A stretch of 64,000 nucleotides of DNA, from the NCBI RefSeq assembly GCF_019112545.1, contig NW_025064883.1:1376100-1440099 (forward strand), read 5' to 3'. The first letter of the stretch is position 1. Every line of letters starts with the position of its first letter. Positions 11,280 to 23,000 of the stretch are shown here, piece by piece. The notes beneath the pieces were generated by a model. It worked only from the letters and a program-made list of their open reading frames with translations, had not been told where the DNA came from and ran no database searches. The DNA comes from Guyanagaster necrorhizus (taxonomy: Eukaryota; Basidiomycota; Agaricomycetes; Agaricales; Physalacriaceae). The translations under genes and the position numbers were made by a program.

Positions 11280-12159
11280 ATGAGTTCATTCCAAGTTGAA
11301 AATCTCTTCAATGTGAAGGACAAGGTTGTAAGGTTGTACTGGTCACTGGTGGAAGCAGGGGGATTGGAAAATGGTATGTAAATCAGCACTCCTCAATACT
11401 CGACCACTAATGAATATCCAGATTGCTACAGGATTCATAAAGAATGGGGCAAAGGTTTGTTTCCCAGAACCTACCTTCCCGTCATATCGTTGTAGTCTGA
11501 ACTGGCATCTAGGTTTATTTATCTTCTCGTTCTGCTAAGAGCTGTGAAGAGACCGCTGTGAGCTCAACGCACTCGGCCTCGGGAAACGTATCCCTCTTCC
11601 AGTGAAGCTGGCGCAATACGAAGAGGTAGATCAAATGACCTTGCTGCCAGGGAACCAGTTCTTCATGTTCTTGTCGATATCGCGGGGGGGCAGCATGGGG
11701 CGATTCTCTCGATGACTTTCCGGTACTTGACACGAGATCTTCTCTGATAGCCTCAAGACGCTCACAAATCGAATATAGGATGCGGCTTTCAGTAATCCTC
11801 TCACTCTGAACCTGCATAGCTGTGCCCGGCATATATGAAACATATGCATACCCAGCTTCGAAGGCTGCACTTCACCATCTCAGTCGGCATCTGGGAGGAA
11901 GACTTGGTCCAGAATGTATTCTTTCGAATTTAATTGCATGTGGACCTTTTTCACCACATTGAGACGCCCTTGCAGCGACTGTGCATAGCTTGGAAGCTGT
12001 CAAGGATGTTTTTACGTCTACGATACCGTTGCATCGACTGGGGAAACCAGAAGACGTGGCAGGGGCCGCCCTCTTCCTTGCGAGTCCTGCGGATGCCTTC
12101 GTGAACAGAGCGACGATCACGCTGGACGGCAGGATGCTGGTGCCAATGACCAAGCTGTA
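11280..12159 (+). pseudogene. Eroded short-chain dehydrogenase/reductase (SDR)
   Basis: An SDR is readable from end to end but in shifting frames. The start MSSFQVENLFNVKDK leads to the Rossmann motif VVLVTGGSRGIGKM, which is out of frame because 8 bases (AGGTTGTA) are tandemly duplicated around 11325-11340. Two good introns then give IATGFIKNGAK and VYLSSRSAKSCEETA; one base is missing before ELNALG (about 11555); further indels separate YEEV from REPVLHVLV; and a run of seven G (about 11684-11690) shifts the frame into AAWGDSLDDFP. The active-site region Y-A-Y-P-A-S-K-A-A and the C-terminus HRLGKPEDVAGAALFLASP ending MTKL-stop remain. The family would be a fungal NAD(P)-dependent SDR of the 3-ketoacyl-reductase/RhlG type. 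With at least four frame breaks it cannot make a full enzyme. Confidence 0.8.
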
Positions 12160-12253
12160 ATAGACATATAGTTACATTTTATTTATCCAGCATTTCCTAG
12201 TCTATACAACTACCAAGTATTAAGGGTATAATGTCTTCTTCTACAGCACAAAT

Positions 12254-13222
12254 TTATGCTTCTTTGTCTTGCTTGTCAACTTCCAATGCCTTGGCCACCT
12301 TCGCTTCTGACGATTTATCTGCTTTTACCTCTGGCTCCTTCTCTGTACATTCCGTTCCGGTGCTGACGTCAGACGTGGATGTCTCGTTCTCCTCCACCTT
12401 TTCCGATCGGCCACCGCTCAACCCTTTTACCAGATCACCGGCATCATCCCCATCCAACCCTAACTCAGCTACCAAGTCCCGTAACTCGTCCTCAGTCACT
12501 CTCACGCCCTGCAGACCATAACCAGAGATTTCGGTGCTAATGTCAAACTCGCCTTCGCGCTTGTTGACTGGGATCTGTGGCCTCGCAAGGGGCGAAGACG
12601 CAGGTTTGGCGAGGATTTTAGATTTCAGGCGTTCGGGGGTCATTTGGAGGGGCATCATGGCGCCTGGTACACCGACCGGCCGGACCGGAGGTGCTGGTAC
12701 ATCTTCATCCACGTCTGGATCCCAGGGTTCCTTGAGTCGAAGGAATGTATCGAGTTCGTCGTACTCAACAGCATCTTCGCTGTATCGGCATTACTATCTT
12801 GGTATGAACGATAGATTTACAGCACGCACAACTCGGCAAAAACCTAATGAACCGAGTAGGAGCAGTCAGTCACTATGGAGATCGCGAGCCGAGGACATAC
12901 ACCTGGAAAGCGACCGCCGACAAGGATTCCAGGCAATTGCTGTTTGTCTGCCTATGAATGAGCATCAAGGAGCGTCCTAAGTATCACGAAAGTACCTGGT
13001 GGAGCCTTCCTCCTCCACAGTCTTTTCGCACTTTCATCAGAGGCGAGATCATAGGAAGTGAATGGTATTTTCTTGACTTGTAGAACGCGTAGGAGGTATT
13101 CTTGCGGATCATTTTTATGAGTACAGAATGGCGCATGCTGCAGATATATCTATACCTTGGCGCTGCCGTAGTGCTGGCTGGGAAGCAATGGTCGTCAAGA
13201 AAAGCTGGATTGGTGGCGACAT
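12254..13222 (-). CDS. SH3BGR / glutaredoxin-like fold protein
   Basis: Five exons (13222-13156, 13100-12996, 12947-12901, 12843-12830, 12779-12254) give 252 residues; all junctions keep frame and use GT-AG sites. The N-terminal 100 residues match the SH3-binding glutamic acid-rich protein family, which has a thioredoxin/glutaredoxin fold: IPFTSYDLASDESAKRLWRR, then QLPGILVGGRFPGVFAEFEDAVEYDELDTFLRL. The catalytic Cys-X-X-Cys of true glutaredoxins is absent, as in that family. The C-terminal 150 residues are Pro-, Glu- and Ser-rich and probably disordered. Exon 4 is only 14 nt. Function in fungi is not known; a cytosolic adaptor is likely. The ATG at 13222 sits 76 bases from the divergent phosphatase gene start at 13298. 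Confidence 0.8.
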
Positions 13223-13297
13223 GATGGTGGTTAATGTACAAGATCGAAACCGGGCGTCCAAGACCATATTTAGACAGTCACGTTTTCATTCCTGCCC

Positions 13298-13965
13298 ATG
13301 TCCTCAGATAAAGTCAAGGTCCTCATCGTCTGCTTAGGCATGCTTCCAGATTCTCTCGTTGATTCTCAAATAAATATTACTGCCAGGCAATATATGTCGC
13401 TCCCCGATGGGTGAAGCGGTCATGAGGGACGTTGCTAAACAGCGCGGACACGATATCGTTTTGGACAGCGCTGGGACGGGAGCCTACCATGAAGGTGAGG
13501 ATCCGGATGACAGGTAAGTCCTTCCACTTTCTTCCCATGCATGGTATCTAAGGTGCCGCAGAGCAGTGGCAACGTGTAGAAAAGTCCGTGAAAAATCTTC
13601 AATGTAGCCTTGACTCATCTCATTTCTTTACCACAGCACAAAGTATCGATATCGCACGCGGCACGGAGAGTGAGATCCTCGGACTACACAGAATTTACCC
13701 ATATTCTCGCTGCTGATGAGAGCAACTTGCACTCGCTGAGGCGAAATGCACCGCGTCATGCGACGGCTACCATACAGCTTTGGGGCTCCTACCTTGAAAG
13801 CAACTTGCCAATCTCGGACCCTTACTATGGTGGAATTGTAAGTGTCTCTTTGCAATCAATTGTGTTACAGAACTAATTGTTCCTTGGTAGAATGGCTTTG
13901 AGAAAGTTTATCAACAATGCGTTGCTTTGTCCAACGCTTTTCTGGACGATGTATTTGGGCCTTAA
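13298..13965 (+). CDS. Low-molecular-weight protein tyrosine phosphatase
   Basis: Five exons (13298-13337, 13387-13513, 13562-13583, 13637-13837, 13891-13965) give 154 residues, the normal size of this family. The catalytic loop is C-L-G-N-I-C-R-S (CX5R) close to the N-terminus, split by the first intron, and the general-acid loop D-P-Y-Y-G-G is near the C-terminus. The block FTHILAADESNLHSL is also typical. These cytosolic enzymes dephosphorylate phosphotyrosine; yeast Ltp1 and fission yeast Stp1 are relatives. The first intron needs a GC donor (13338-13339) with AG acceptor, which is the only way to restore LGNICRS. Exon 3 is 22 nt. Convergent with ima1-like gene, with only 14 bases between the two stop codons. 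Confidence 0.9.
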
Positions 13966-13979
13966 CTGTAGACAATATA

Positions 13980-15825
13980 TTAGATATTCAACGCTATGGG
14001 TACGTCGTGTATGGGATATTGCGGTGTCACTTCATGCACACTGGTCGGCGCAAGACCACTATCTCTCTTGTCGTACAACCGCTGGAACAAAAAAAATCCT
14101 GCAAACGGCAGTGTAGACAACAGATAAACCCATCCCCAGCTCCACAAATGAGCGATCGCAAAGCTCGACCGGGTCGGCGCGCTCTCAGGTGCTGGCTCAT
14201 TCATTGTAACGTCATCAACAAGTCGTGTACTCTCAAATAAGCTTTCCAGCCCTGTGGGGTTCTCTGGAGCAAAGAACTTCTGTGGATGAAGAAAAGAGGA
14301 GTCGTCATATGGTTTAGGCTTCTCCCTTTGCCCATTCGTAGGCGTCCAATCCATTTCATCAGCATCGGTCTCCGGTTGGTGAGCATTAGAATGAAGGGCC
14401 GAGGTACGAAGAGACGGAACGCCAAAAACGGGAGGTTTGGCGATAACAGGTTTCGATGAGAGTGTGAGAGAGGCAAGCAAATCGCTGTCGTTAACGATTG
14501 GTGGGGTGAGTGGAGTGTTGGACCGAGATGCGTTAAGATTAGGTGTAGGGGCTCGGGAGGGTAACTGGTTCAGTTCAAGTAAACGGATAGCTGGTGGTTG
14601 CTGTAATCGGAGCACGAAGTAAGAAGATATGAAGACCTGGACGGCATATATGAGATGGACTATGGAGATAGAGACAATGACCTACAGATAGCTCCAGCAT
14701 CAGAGAGATCATATAATAGGTGCGAGCCCGAGAAGAAATAGGCGTCTCTAGTAAATGTAGATAGTTTGCCTGTGGCAGATACCAAGCTAGGGTCACCGAA
14801 ATTGACGTAAATATTCGAGATATCCATGAAACCATTTGCAGCGCCTGTCAGGAGTGAGTGATATCGATTACAGGTATGACGGAGGGTCTTACTATGTAGT
14901 TCTTCTTCCCCTGTATTCGTACGTTGCGGCCTTCTCTATAGGCCCTTTGCAAGGAGGAATAGGTGGGGTCCCAGAATGTCCAGAAGACTGATAGAAATGC
15001 CACAATCGGCAGCATAGGAGGGTGAAGTATATCCGACAATGGGACTGACAAGTTGAGCAATGCTACAGCATCGTGAAAACAGGAAAAATCTTGATGGGAA
15101 AGGACAGCTCACGAGCAGAATATCCAACAAGAGTAGTCAGTAGCGACGTGCCCCACAAACAACCTCGACACCTCCACATCAACATCCCCAAGGTAAGCTT
15201 CTCCTTCGTCAGCTCGGGCGCTGAAACGTGACGTGTCTGCTCTTTACCCTTGGTGTTCTTTAGGAACCTTCCAAGAGCATTTACACGCGCCATCTTGTCC
15301 TTGGCCTGGATCTCGTCTTCGACAGCAGGAAGACAATTAGCACAGACAGGTGGATAGCGGATATGCAAAGACTCCTTGTACTCTGGGAGCATTTCGACGC
15401 GGCGTTCGTATTCAGCACTCTAAAATCGTTGAGGGGAAACGCGTAACAGAGAGAACGAAGTTCGCACATCTGGATTTGGCAGATAATTTGACAAGAGATT
15501 GACCAAGAGCATCTGATTTGTTTGGCAAGTATGGCAGAATGGGCCTTTTCCGTACATTGTAGGTAAACGTTCCTTGTTGGGAGAGGCTGTTGAGAGGATA
15601 AGAACAGATAAGACAGAATATGACGCGTCACGCACCCCGCTTTGAGAACGACCGCAAGTTGAGGGATTCGTCGTGCATGGCAGGCTCAGAGGACAAAATT
15701 TCGCCCTTGGTATCGTAGCGATTCCAGCAGGTACAGTTGTTGCAACGAAAATTTCTTGGATCCTTTGGAATGGGCAACGTCGTGTGGCAGAAAAAGCATT
15801 GGACACTACTTCGTCGGTGGAACAT
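13980..15825 (-). CDS. Ima1/Samp1-type inner nuclear membrane protein
   Basis: Six exons (15825-15636, 15586-15468, 15419-15113, 15062-14893, 14844-14686, 14636-13980) give 533 residues. The N-terminus is the Ima1 zinc domain: CFFCHTTLPIPKDPRNFRC, then CNNCTCWNRYD, CHTCQTNQ and CANCLP, four CXXC units. Several membrane helices follow (WGTSLLTTLVGYSA; PIVAFLSVFWTFW; VFISSYFVLRL) and a last one near the C-terminus (WGWVYLLSTLPFAGFFLF) after a Ser/Pro-rich region. Ima1 in fission yeast and Samp1/TMEM201 in animals lie in the inner nuclear membrane and link chromatin and the LINC complex to the cytoskeleton. ATG 15825 is the first in frame and directly precedes the zinc motif. Divergent from the SNAPC1-like gene (79 bases between starts). 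Confidence 0.87.
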
Positions 15826-15903
15826 GATGGCAGGCGAAGAGACAACGATGCACGTGCATACGCGCCGAGTAATTCAAATTAACTGTTGTTTGTGACTGAC
15901 GAT

Positions 15904-17020
15904 ATGTCTCTTGCTCCCACGACCACAGGTCACCTTTGCCTCCAGCCGTCGTACTTCACGTCTTCGGTATATGTAAATGCGGTTCGGGATGACATCAAGA
16001 TCCTCGTAAAAAGCTTCGAGGAGCAGTACTCAAACTCGCCTCACTGGACGTGTCCCTTCAAGCTCTTCAAGGAAATCTGGTGTTCTCAGGGCTGGCAGTG
16101 GTTGCACCTCAAGATATTTGACCCGAGAGGCAGGGATGCGTTTTTACATACTACCTTGCGATTGTTCCTTGGTATGGAAGATGTCTGCTTGACGTTGCAA
16201 TGTTTACAACTCTACCACAGAGTGCGTAATGCGTTTGGAGAAACCAATGACAAGTCTTGTTACGCTCTTCGGCCTGTATACATTCTTCTACACTCAACCG
16301 ATGGACGTCTGTCCGCCGTTGCATTCTGTCGAGCATATCCCTATACCTTGTGGTGAGTCCGGGGGAGGTCCATTGATGGTTTTACCAACGGGCCGTTTTT
16401 TAGATCACTACAGGACTCTTATGTCGATTCCGGACACACTGACAACGACAGAACTGAACCCTTTCAAGCCTGCTGTGCTGCACATTCTGAAGACCTTTGT
16501 GACATCCCAGGTCTTCCATATCCTTCCCGAAGCTAGACTTGGCTGTCAAAATCCACGTACACTCCCTCGGGAAATTGTTGTTCCTGATGTTTTAGATGAA
16601 GAGGGACCCAAGCGAAAAGGACGGCCAACGAAAGGAGACAGGGTGAAGCGATCGAAAATTGCGCTTGACAACCTTGATCAATGGATGCAGAAGACCTCCC
16701 TGCCTGGTTCAAGCGGTCTCGGTGCTAAGCACCATCTGATTACCAACCCACCTGCAGAGCCAACGCTACTACAGTACCAAATGCGCAAGGAGATGTTGTT
16801 GCATGCCCTGGACAAAGACCCAGAGGGAAAGGCATACATTAGTGAAGCAAACGAAGAAGTCTTCAACCGGTTGAAGCTGTCAGAAGAATTAGCGGAAAGC
16901 GAGGTCGAGTCGGATTCTGGACCGCCTGGGTTACGACGAGTGCAACGAGCAATGAAAGAGAAGGATAGAGAGGGACGGCGGGGCGGTTTGTTAGGTTTGC
17001 TTGAGGGTGCTGGCCGGTAA
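15904..17020 (+). CDS. SNAPC1 (SNAP43)-like snRNA promoter complex subunit
   Basis: Three exons (15904-16171, 16221-16352, 16404-17020) give 338 residues. The first 200 residues resemble the SNAP43 domain: an acidic and aromatic start (ILVKSFEEQYSN, then FKLFKEIWCSQGWQWLHL), then RDAFLHTTLRLFLE, then LVTLFGLYTFFYTQPMD, the last being the most diagnostic block (LY-x-LY-x-TQP in animals). In the snRNA-activating complex this subunit helps position RNA polymerase II and III at snRNA genes. The C-terminal 120 residues are basic and charged (KRKGRPTKGDRVKRSK; RRVQRAMKEKDREGRR), fitting a nuclear protein. I rate the family as likely, not certain, since only local similarity can be judged by eye. 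Start chosen as first in-frame ATG after the divergent Ima1 start. Confidence 0.65.
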
Positions 17021-17202
17021 ATTTTGAATAAATGTACATTACTCAAAAATTGGATAGTGTAAGCATGGGAAATAGTTTCCGCAAGGGGGAATGGAGCTGA
17101 TGAACTTGGCACTCTCCTTTCCTTCGATCTTTGTTTTCTTAGCGTCCTTCGTTTCTTCGCTCCTTGATTATCTCGCCGTCCTCTCTTTTACTTTTACCAC
17201 CA

Positions 17203-19747
17203 ATGCCATCCTTGGGCAATTCCCAGCGGCGATACCAGGGCAACTCGCCGTCGACCACAAATCTCCTCCCAGGGGCATCTACTACCAACCTCGGCATCCA
17301 CGCCAACTTTGCTCGAGGACCCTCGTCATTACGCAGTGTGAGCAGCAATGCTTCTCTCGTCAGTCACGTCTACCTCGCCACCGCCATTCGCTGACAACAG
17401 AGGCAGAATGACTCGCCGTTCAATGTAAAAGGCAGCCGAGTGGTGCCATCCTTGGCGCCTTCCATCTCTGACAAGGCAAGTTTCCCGTCCGTATGCCTTC
17501 ATCGGGCCTTCACGTTATTCATTAGTTCTCGCTATCACCCGACCCCGTCGCCTGGGGTTCAGATATATCACCCAACCACCCCGAGCCAGATGATTATCTC
17601 CACAACCCTGACCCACGGCGAGACAGAAAGAATGATAACGGTGGATCTGTATTCACCTATCGAGGCCTCGCCAACCTTGGTTGTATTGTCGTCCTTGGTC
17701 TTGGTTTGGTGTCACTATTGTGCGTCACCTTTATCTCCGTCATAGCAGTCTTTTGATCCACAGGCAGCGCCGGATACCCTATAATCTCATATTTCACCAC
17801 GCGAGACCTTTCGTCACTTGGCGGTTTCAATCTAGGCGGAATCAATGCCAGCGGACAGGTATGAGATATGCCCACATGATACGCACCGTGTGTTCACTTC
17901 TTTTCAGGTACCCAGTATGCCGGGCAACTGGGGAATGATTGATCTTGATACCCCGGAGGACGCATACACAATCAAGTCCTTTACTGACGACAATGAGCTT
18001 CAGCTGGTTTGGAGCGACGAATTCAACGTCGACGGGCGAACATTCTATCCCGGCGATGACCCGTATTGGGAAGCAGTGGACTTGCACTATTGGGCTGTCA
18101 GTTGACGCGTTCTGTCAACTTGGAAGATGTACTCACGTCATTGCAGACCAACAACTTGGAGTGGTATGATCCAGCCGCGATCACAACAAACGGAGGCTCG
18201 TTGACAATAACATTATCGAAGAAAGAAACGCACGGTCTTGACTATCAAGGTGGAATGATGTCCACCTGGAATAAGTTTTGCTTCACGGGCGGTATGATTC
18301 TGACTTCGGTGACGCTTCCGGGCGCAAACAACATTCTTGGTCTATGGCCTGCCGTGTGGTCAATGGGAAATCTTGGTATTACCAGTGACAGTTTAGTGAC
18401 AATTTGAATCCTGACGTAGTTTCTTCGTAGGTCGAGCTGGTTACGGAGCTTCCTTGGATGGAACCGTAAGCCTTCCTGACAAGGGACGGGAATTTCTGTC
18501 TAATCAATCAGTTTAGTGGCCCTACACCTATGATGCATGCGATATTGGAACAGTTCCGAATCAGACCATCAACGGACTCCCATTGGCAGCAACTGTCGAT
18601 GGAGACTCCAGTCAGAATGGTATACTATCTTTCCTTCCGGGGCAGAAACTTTCTCGGTGTACATGCCCTGGAGAATCTCATCCTGGACCTATGCACTCGG
18701 ACGGGACATACGTTGGACGTGCTGCACCTGAAATCGACGTTTTCGAGGCTCAGGTTGCTAACGATGAGGGCGAGGTGTCACAGTCAGGGCAATGGGCTGT
18801 ATGTCGACTTCTGCAATACTACACCGAGACTGATCCGAGTTTAGCCTTTCAATGCTAAATATGAGTGGTTCAACACAACGGACAACATGATTATATATGA
18901 TTCAACGATAACATACCTTAACTCATACACCGGCGGAGTGTATCAGCAAGCAACATCAGGCGTAACCGTAACCGGTGAGTTCCTTCGCCAGCCTATAAAA
19001 CCCTGCGTTGATATGGGAGAAGACCAGAATTGTTATCAGCTAGAAACAGGCTGCTTCGCAGTTTATGGGTTCGAATACAAGCCAGGTAAGGCTTTTATAT
19101 CGCTCGCGCAGTCACCGCAGCAACTTACGAAATACCCGTACTAGGCTATGATGACGGGGTCGGTACTTTTTCAGACTGTAACACCCTGTAGAGCTGATAG
19201 TCTTTTCTCTTGCAGTATATAACATGGATCAATAATAACAATGCCGCTTGGACACTGAAGGGTCCCGGAGTTGGGGCGGATACTCGTGTTGAAATATCAG
19301 CACGTCCAGTGCCTCAGGAGCCAATGGTATGACATTTCCTTTCTCGTCGATCAAAAGCTCAGCTGAGTATCTCCCGCAGTACATTCTCGTTAACCTTGGC
19401 ATGTCAGAGAACTTCGGTTATGTTGATTTCGACCACCTTACCTTCCCAGCGATTATGTCAATTGATTATATACGGGTCCGCCTCTGTCTTATTTGTGATC
19501 GTAGCATGCTAAGTCGGTTGTCACTCATAGGTCTATCAGCCAACAGATTCCCTAAATATTGGCTGCGATCCTGATGATTTCCCTACACGGGCATATATTG
19601 AAGAGTGAGTCTATGACTGCTCATCGGAGCGCCAGTGCTGATCTTTGAGTAAGATACATCGAAGCGTACACGAATCCTAACATCACCACATGGGTAGACG
19701 GTTATAAGCAGCCATTCCCCAAGAATAGCTTCCTCAAACAATGCTAG
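17203..19747 (+). CDS. Kre6/Skn1-family beta-1,6-glucan synthesis protein (GH16)
   Basis: Fifteen exons give 611 residues with every junction in frame. After a disordered Ser-rich cytosolic N-terminus comes one signal-anchor helix ([19 protein letters not shown]), so it is a type II membrane protein of the secretory pathway. The lumenal part is the SKN1/KRE6 GH16-like domain: [36 protein letters not shown], then the active-site segment E-I-D-V-F-E-A-Q, where both Glu and the Asp of the ExDxxE motif are kept, and [14 protein letters not shown]. Kre6 and Skn1 are needed for cell-wall beta-1,6-glucan. The second intron (17476-17525) has a GC donor (GCAAGT). The first (17359-17400) is only 42 nt and removes an in-frame TGA. 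Exon 11 (19145-19158) is 14 nt and encodes the core of GYDDG. Six Cys in the lumenal part suggest disulfides. Confidence 0.92.
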
Positions 19748-20024
19748 TCTTTAGTTCCCACTCACTGGATTGTTGTCGTTGTTATGGCCACTGTCACTTA
19801 TTGCACTCATTGATACCGCATATGCAAACTTTGGATATCTTATACTTTATCTTTCATCACATCATTGTCTTCGAGTCAGTTAGACTGCTCGGTTTAAGCA
19901 AAAAAAAAAACACTTAGAATTCGTGATTACAAGAAACTATCGCAATAATTGCCGCATCAGCTCACGTCGCGCTGAATGAATGAATCAGGTTACATTATTT
20001 GTATGCCGATACATAAAACATGAG

Positions 20025-23000
20025 TTATGTCGATAGCGAAGGAGGGGACGAATCCAGCAACACTTGAAGTTTCATTAGCGTCCGCTCTACAGCTATAATC
20101 CCCCCAGCAGTCAGCCTCGGGATAGCAAGATCTTTTTCTCCCTCAGTGAGATCAGTCTCTCGCCGGCTTTTTTCTACCAAATCTCGACAATCACAGACCA
20201 CCTTTTCTAGTCGGTGATTAGTATAGTATAACCAACTGATTTCTTTCTCCAAACCACCAAGAGGGATCTCCAAAGCTCGGCGTACAAAGCCACGAGAAAG
20301 AACGTACGCCTTTTCGCTATATAACCGGCTGAAATTCCCGATGAGTTACATCAGACAGTAAATATCAAAAAAACAAAAGAATTGCCTGTTGACAATGCCT
20401 TCCTCCGTACCGCGCAGCTTCTCGTATGCAGGCTCACAGAACCAACTGGAAAGTGGTCAATATAGTTGCTCATCGCAAGGATAGTCTCACGTACGGTTCC
20501 TTCACGAGCACTAGACCTTGTATACTCACGAAAGCTTGCAAGAGAGATGATCGACTAGCACTCCATGTCTCGTTTTGATCACCAGCCCAAGTTCCCAATA
20601 TTGATAAACAAACTTTGCCCTCCTCGTACAAATTTCTGAAAAGACATGTGTGACCGTATCGGGTACAAGACAGTTGGACTTACGGATTAACTAGATAAAA
20701 GGAGACGCGTTTTTTTAATGAGCCGCATAATGAGAGAGCAGAACTTACCTCGACCGTTGCCATTTGTCCAACTGAGAAAATGCCCAATGGGCGGACTGCT
20801 AGGAAAGGTTGCAGGAAGCCTGATGGTCCGTCGGTTAGCTGTGTTTTATCTGTTTTTTGCTGTGGGACCTCACATCCAGTCAATAACGAAAGGTGCATCC
20901 TCGTATGGAGTGTTATTCGGACCAATGATGAGCGAGCGCAGAAGATCAGCCCGGTCCTCGTAGGTGCGTATAATGATCGACTCTGTGCATTGTTGGCGAT
21001 GGTCTTAGAACACCGGAAGATAATTTGCTCACCAGGCAGGCTGGATTGCAAAATGCGATACTCTCGTTGAAGGCGAGAGAGGAAAGATTTTGAGGGTTGC
21101 GCAGGAAGGGAGGCATAGTATGCATGGTCATGGGGCGCAGACGGTAGAATATCAAATCGCTTCCAAGGGAAATCATCATTCTCCTCGTTCATAGGAGTAT
21201 CATCCTTCGGAATCTTCAGAGGATCCACAACTGGGTTGACAGAGGTCGTATCCGATTCGGCATCCACTTCCGCCGTCGGTGGTGTTGGAAATTGGTCGAT
21301 TATTGACGGACTCGGAGAACCAGAAACCCTTGGAGTATCTTCTTCATGATGCCATATATCCACATCCATAGCATCGCCGATCTCCTCGATGTCCTCCCAT
21401 CCGTCCATGTTTTCGTCCATGTCACTTTGGTGCCATATGCCGTTTTCATCAGGCCAGTACCCAGAACCCTCAAAGTGCTCATGTTCATGGCTATGTTCAT
21501 CACCCCAAGGATCGTCTTCAAGTTGCTCGATGCTATCATAAAGCCTCGTAAGGCGCTGTAAGGGATATACGTGGACTGATCCTTCGGGGTGAGAAACTTC
21601 AATTTGACCATCAAGTCGAAGCTGCGGAGAGAAACAGATTGAATAAAACTTTTAAGGAAAGAAGCAAGGATGGAATCAGACCTTCGTAACTTCTCCAATC
21701 CAAAACAGGTTGCAGTCGCTTGTCCAGGGTTGCGTCATGTTGCCATCTTGAAAGGCTCCTTCAGTTCCGCGTTTCTTTGCAACGTTGTTTCCTAGTTCAG
21801 CCATTTCCTTTCGCCATCCCTCAATGTGACCAGGGTAGAAAGGCCCTTCTCTCGCCCAAGCTTCGAGTTCGCCTATGCGTGGTATTCTAGGGGGGTCGTA
21901 GCCATTAGTAGATCCCTCTCGATGTATGAAAACGAAATCCCCAAGGCGGACACCGAGCCCCTCAGTCCCAAATTGAGGTTCAACGTCAGACACACCGTGA
22001 GCGTCGAGTTCTAATAATGACGCAAGCTCAACATTTCCGGAATCGGGATAGAGGATAGAAGCTGTCCTATGGGCAGCGTCAACAGACTGCACGATAGCTG
22101 GGCGTTTCTGGTCTTCACCACGCCATAAAACGTGATCACCGGGCCTGTCATATTACTATTGAGTCGAAATGACATTAGTACCCCTTGATGCTTACCAGCA
22201 GTCATATTCATCAGTATTTAGATAAGGAATGAGGTCTACGGATTTTAATGTTTCCGTGGTGCCATCTTGCCACAGAATGTCAACAGTAGTTTCTGTTTCT
22301 GCAACGGTGAGCGTCTCTACATGGATGGGAGGGACGCCCTGCATGCTCCGTCCATGAATTGTAACGGGATGCCCAGTTCTCTCGACAAGGTTTACCTTGT
22401 CTCCAGTACGTATCTGGAAATCCGATCGACCACGTATCAAAGTAAGCTTGGAGATATCCTTGCCATACCAAAATCGTTGAGGGCGTGAATGGTTCTCTGC
22501 CACGCTAGGCGCCAACTGGACGGACATGAGGGGATAAAGCAGCTAAAACTAAACCAGACGCACCGTTTGGTTTACAGCCAGCCAAGCTACAGCATAAACG
22601 GTGTGTTTCACGGCAACGACAGTGTCAACGCTATGGTCAGTTCTATTGCTTCCCATAAAGAATCCGATCAAGTTTTGCATGCTGCTGGACGGGAGTATAT
22701 CCTGATGCCTCTATGAGCACGACAAATAACACAAATCAAGACAAGACGCACGGAACCCTTCTGTCCGATAGCAAGTCGAGTGCTAAATTCCGGCAGTCTA
22801 ACGAGCTGGCCGTTCGAAACCTCGATGATATTTTCGTCGTACAGCTGCAGGCCTGAAGTCAATACAATGAAGGAAATTTCGGTCTCAAAAAGTCTACCTC
22901 TACAATCTACAGTCCAAGGCATGAATGAAGGTTCAAGCACAGCCAACGACACTTACCTGTCCAACCCAATCATCATAAACAACATAGTCGCCAATCTCTG

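Noticed and set aside
17359..17400. In-frame TGA in the Kre6/Skn1 N-terminus as a nonsense mutation
   Set aside because: A 42-nt intron with a good GTCAGT donor, a CTGAC branch-like motif and a CAG acceptor removes it and keeps frame.
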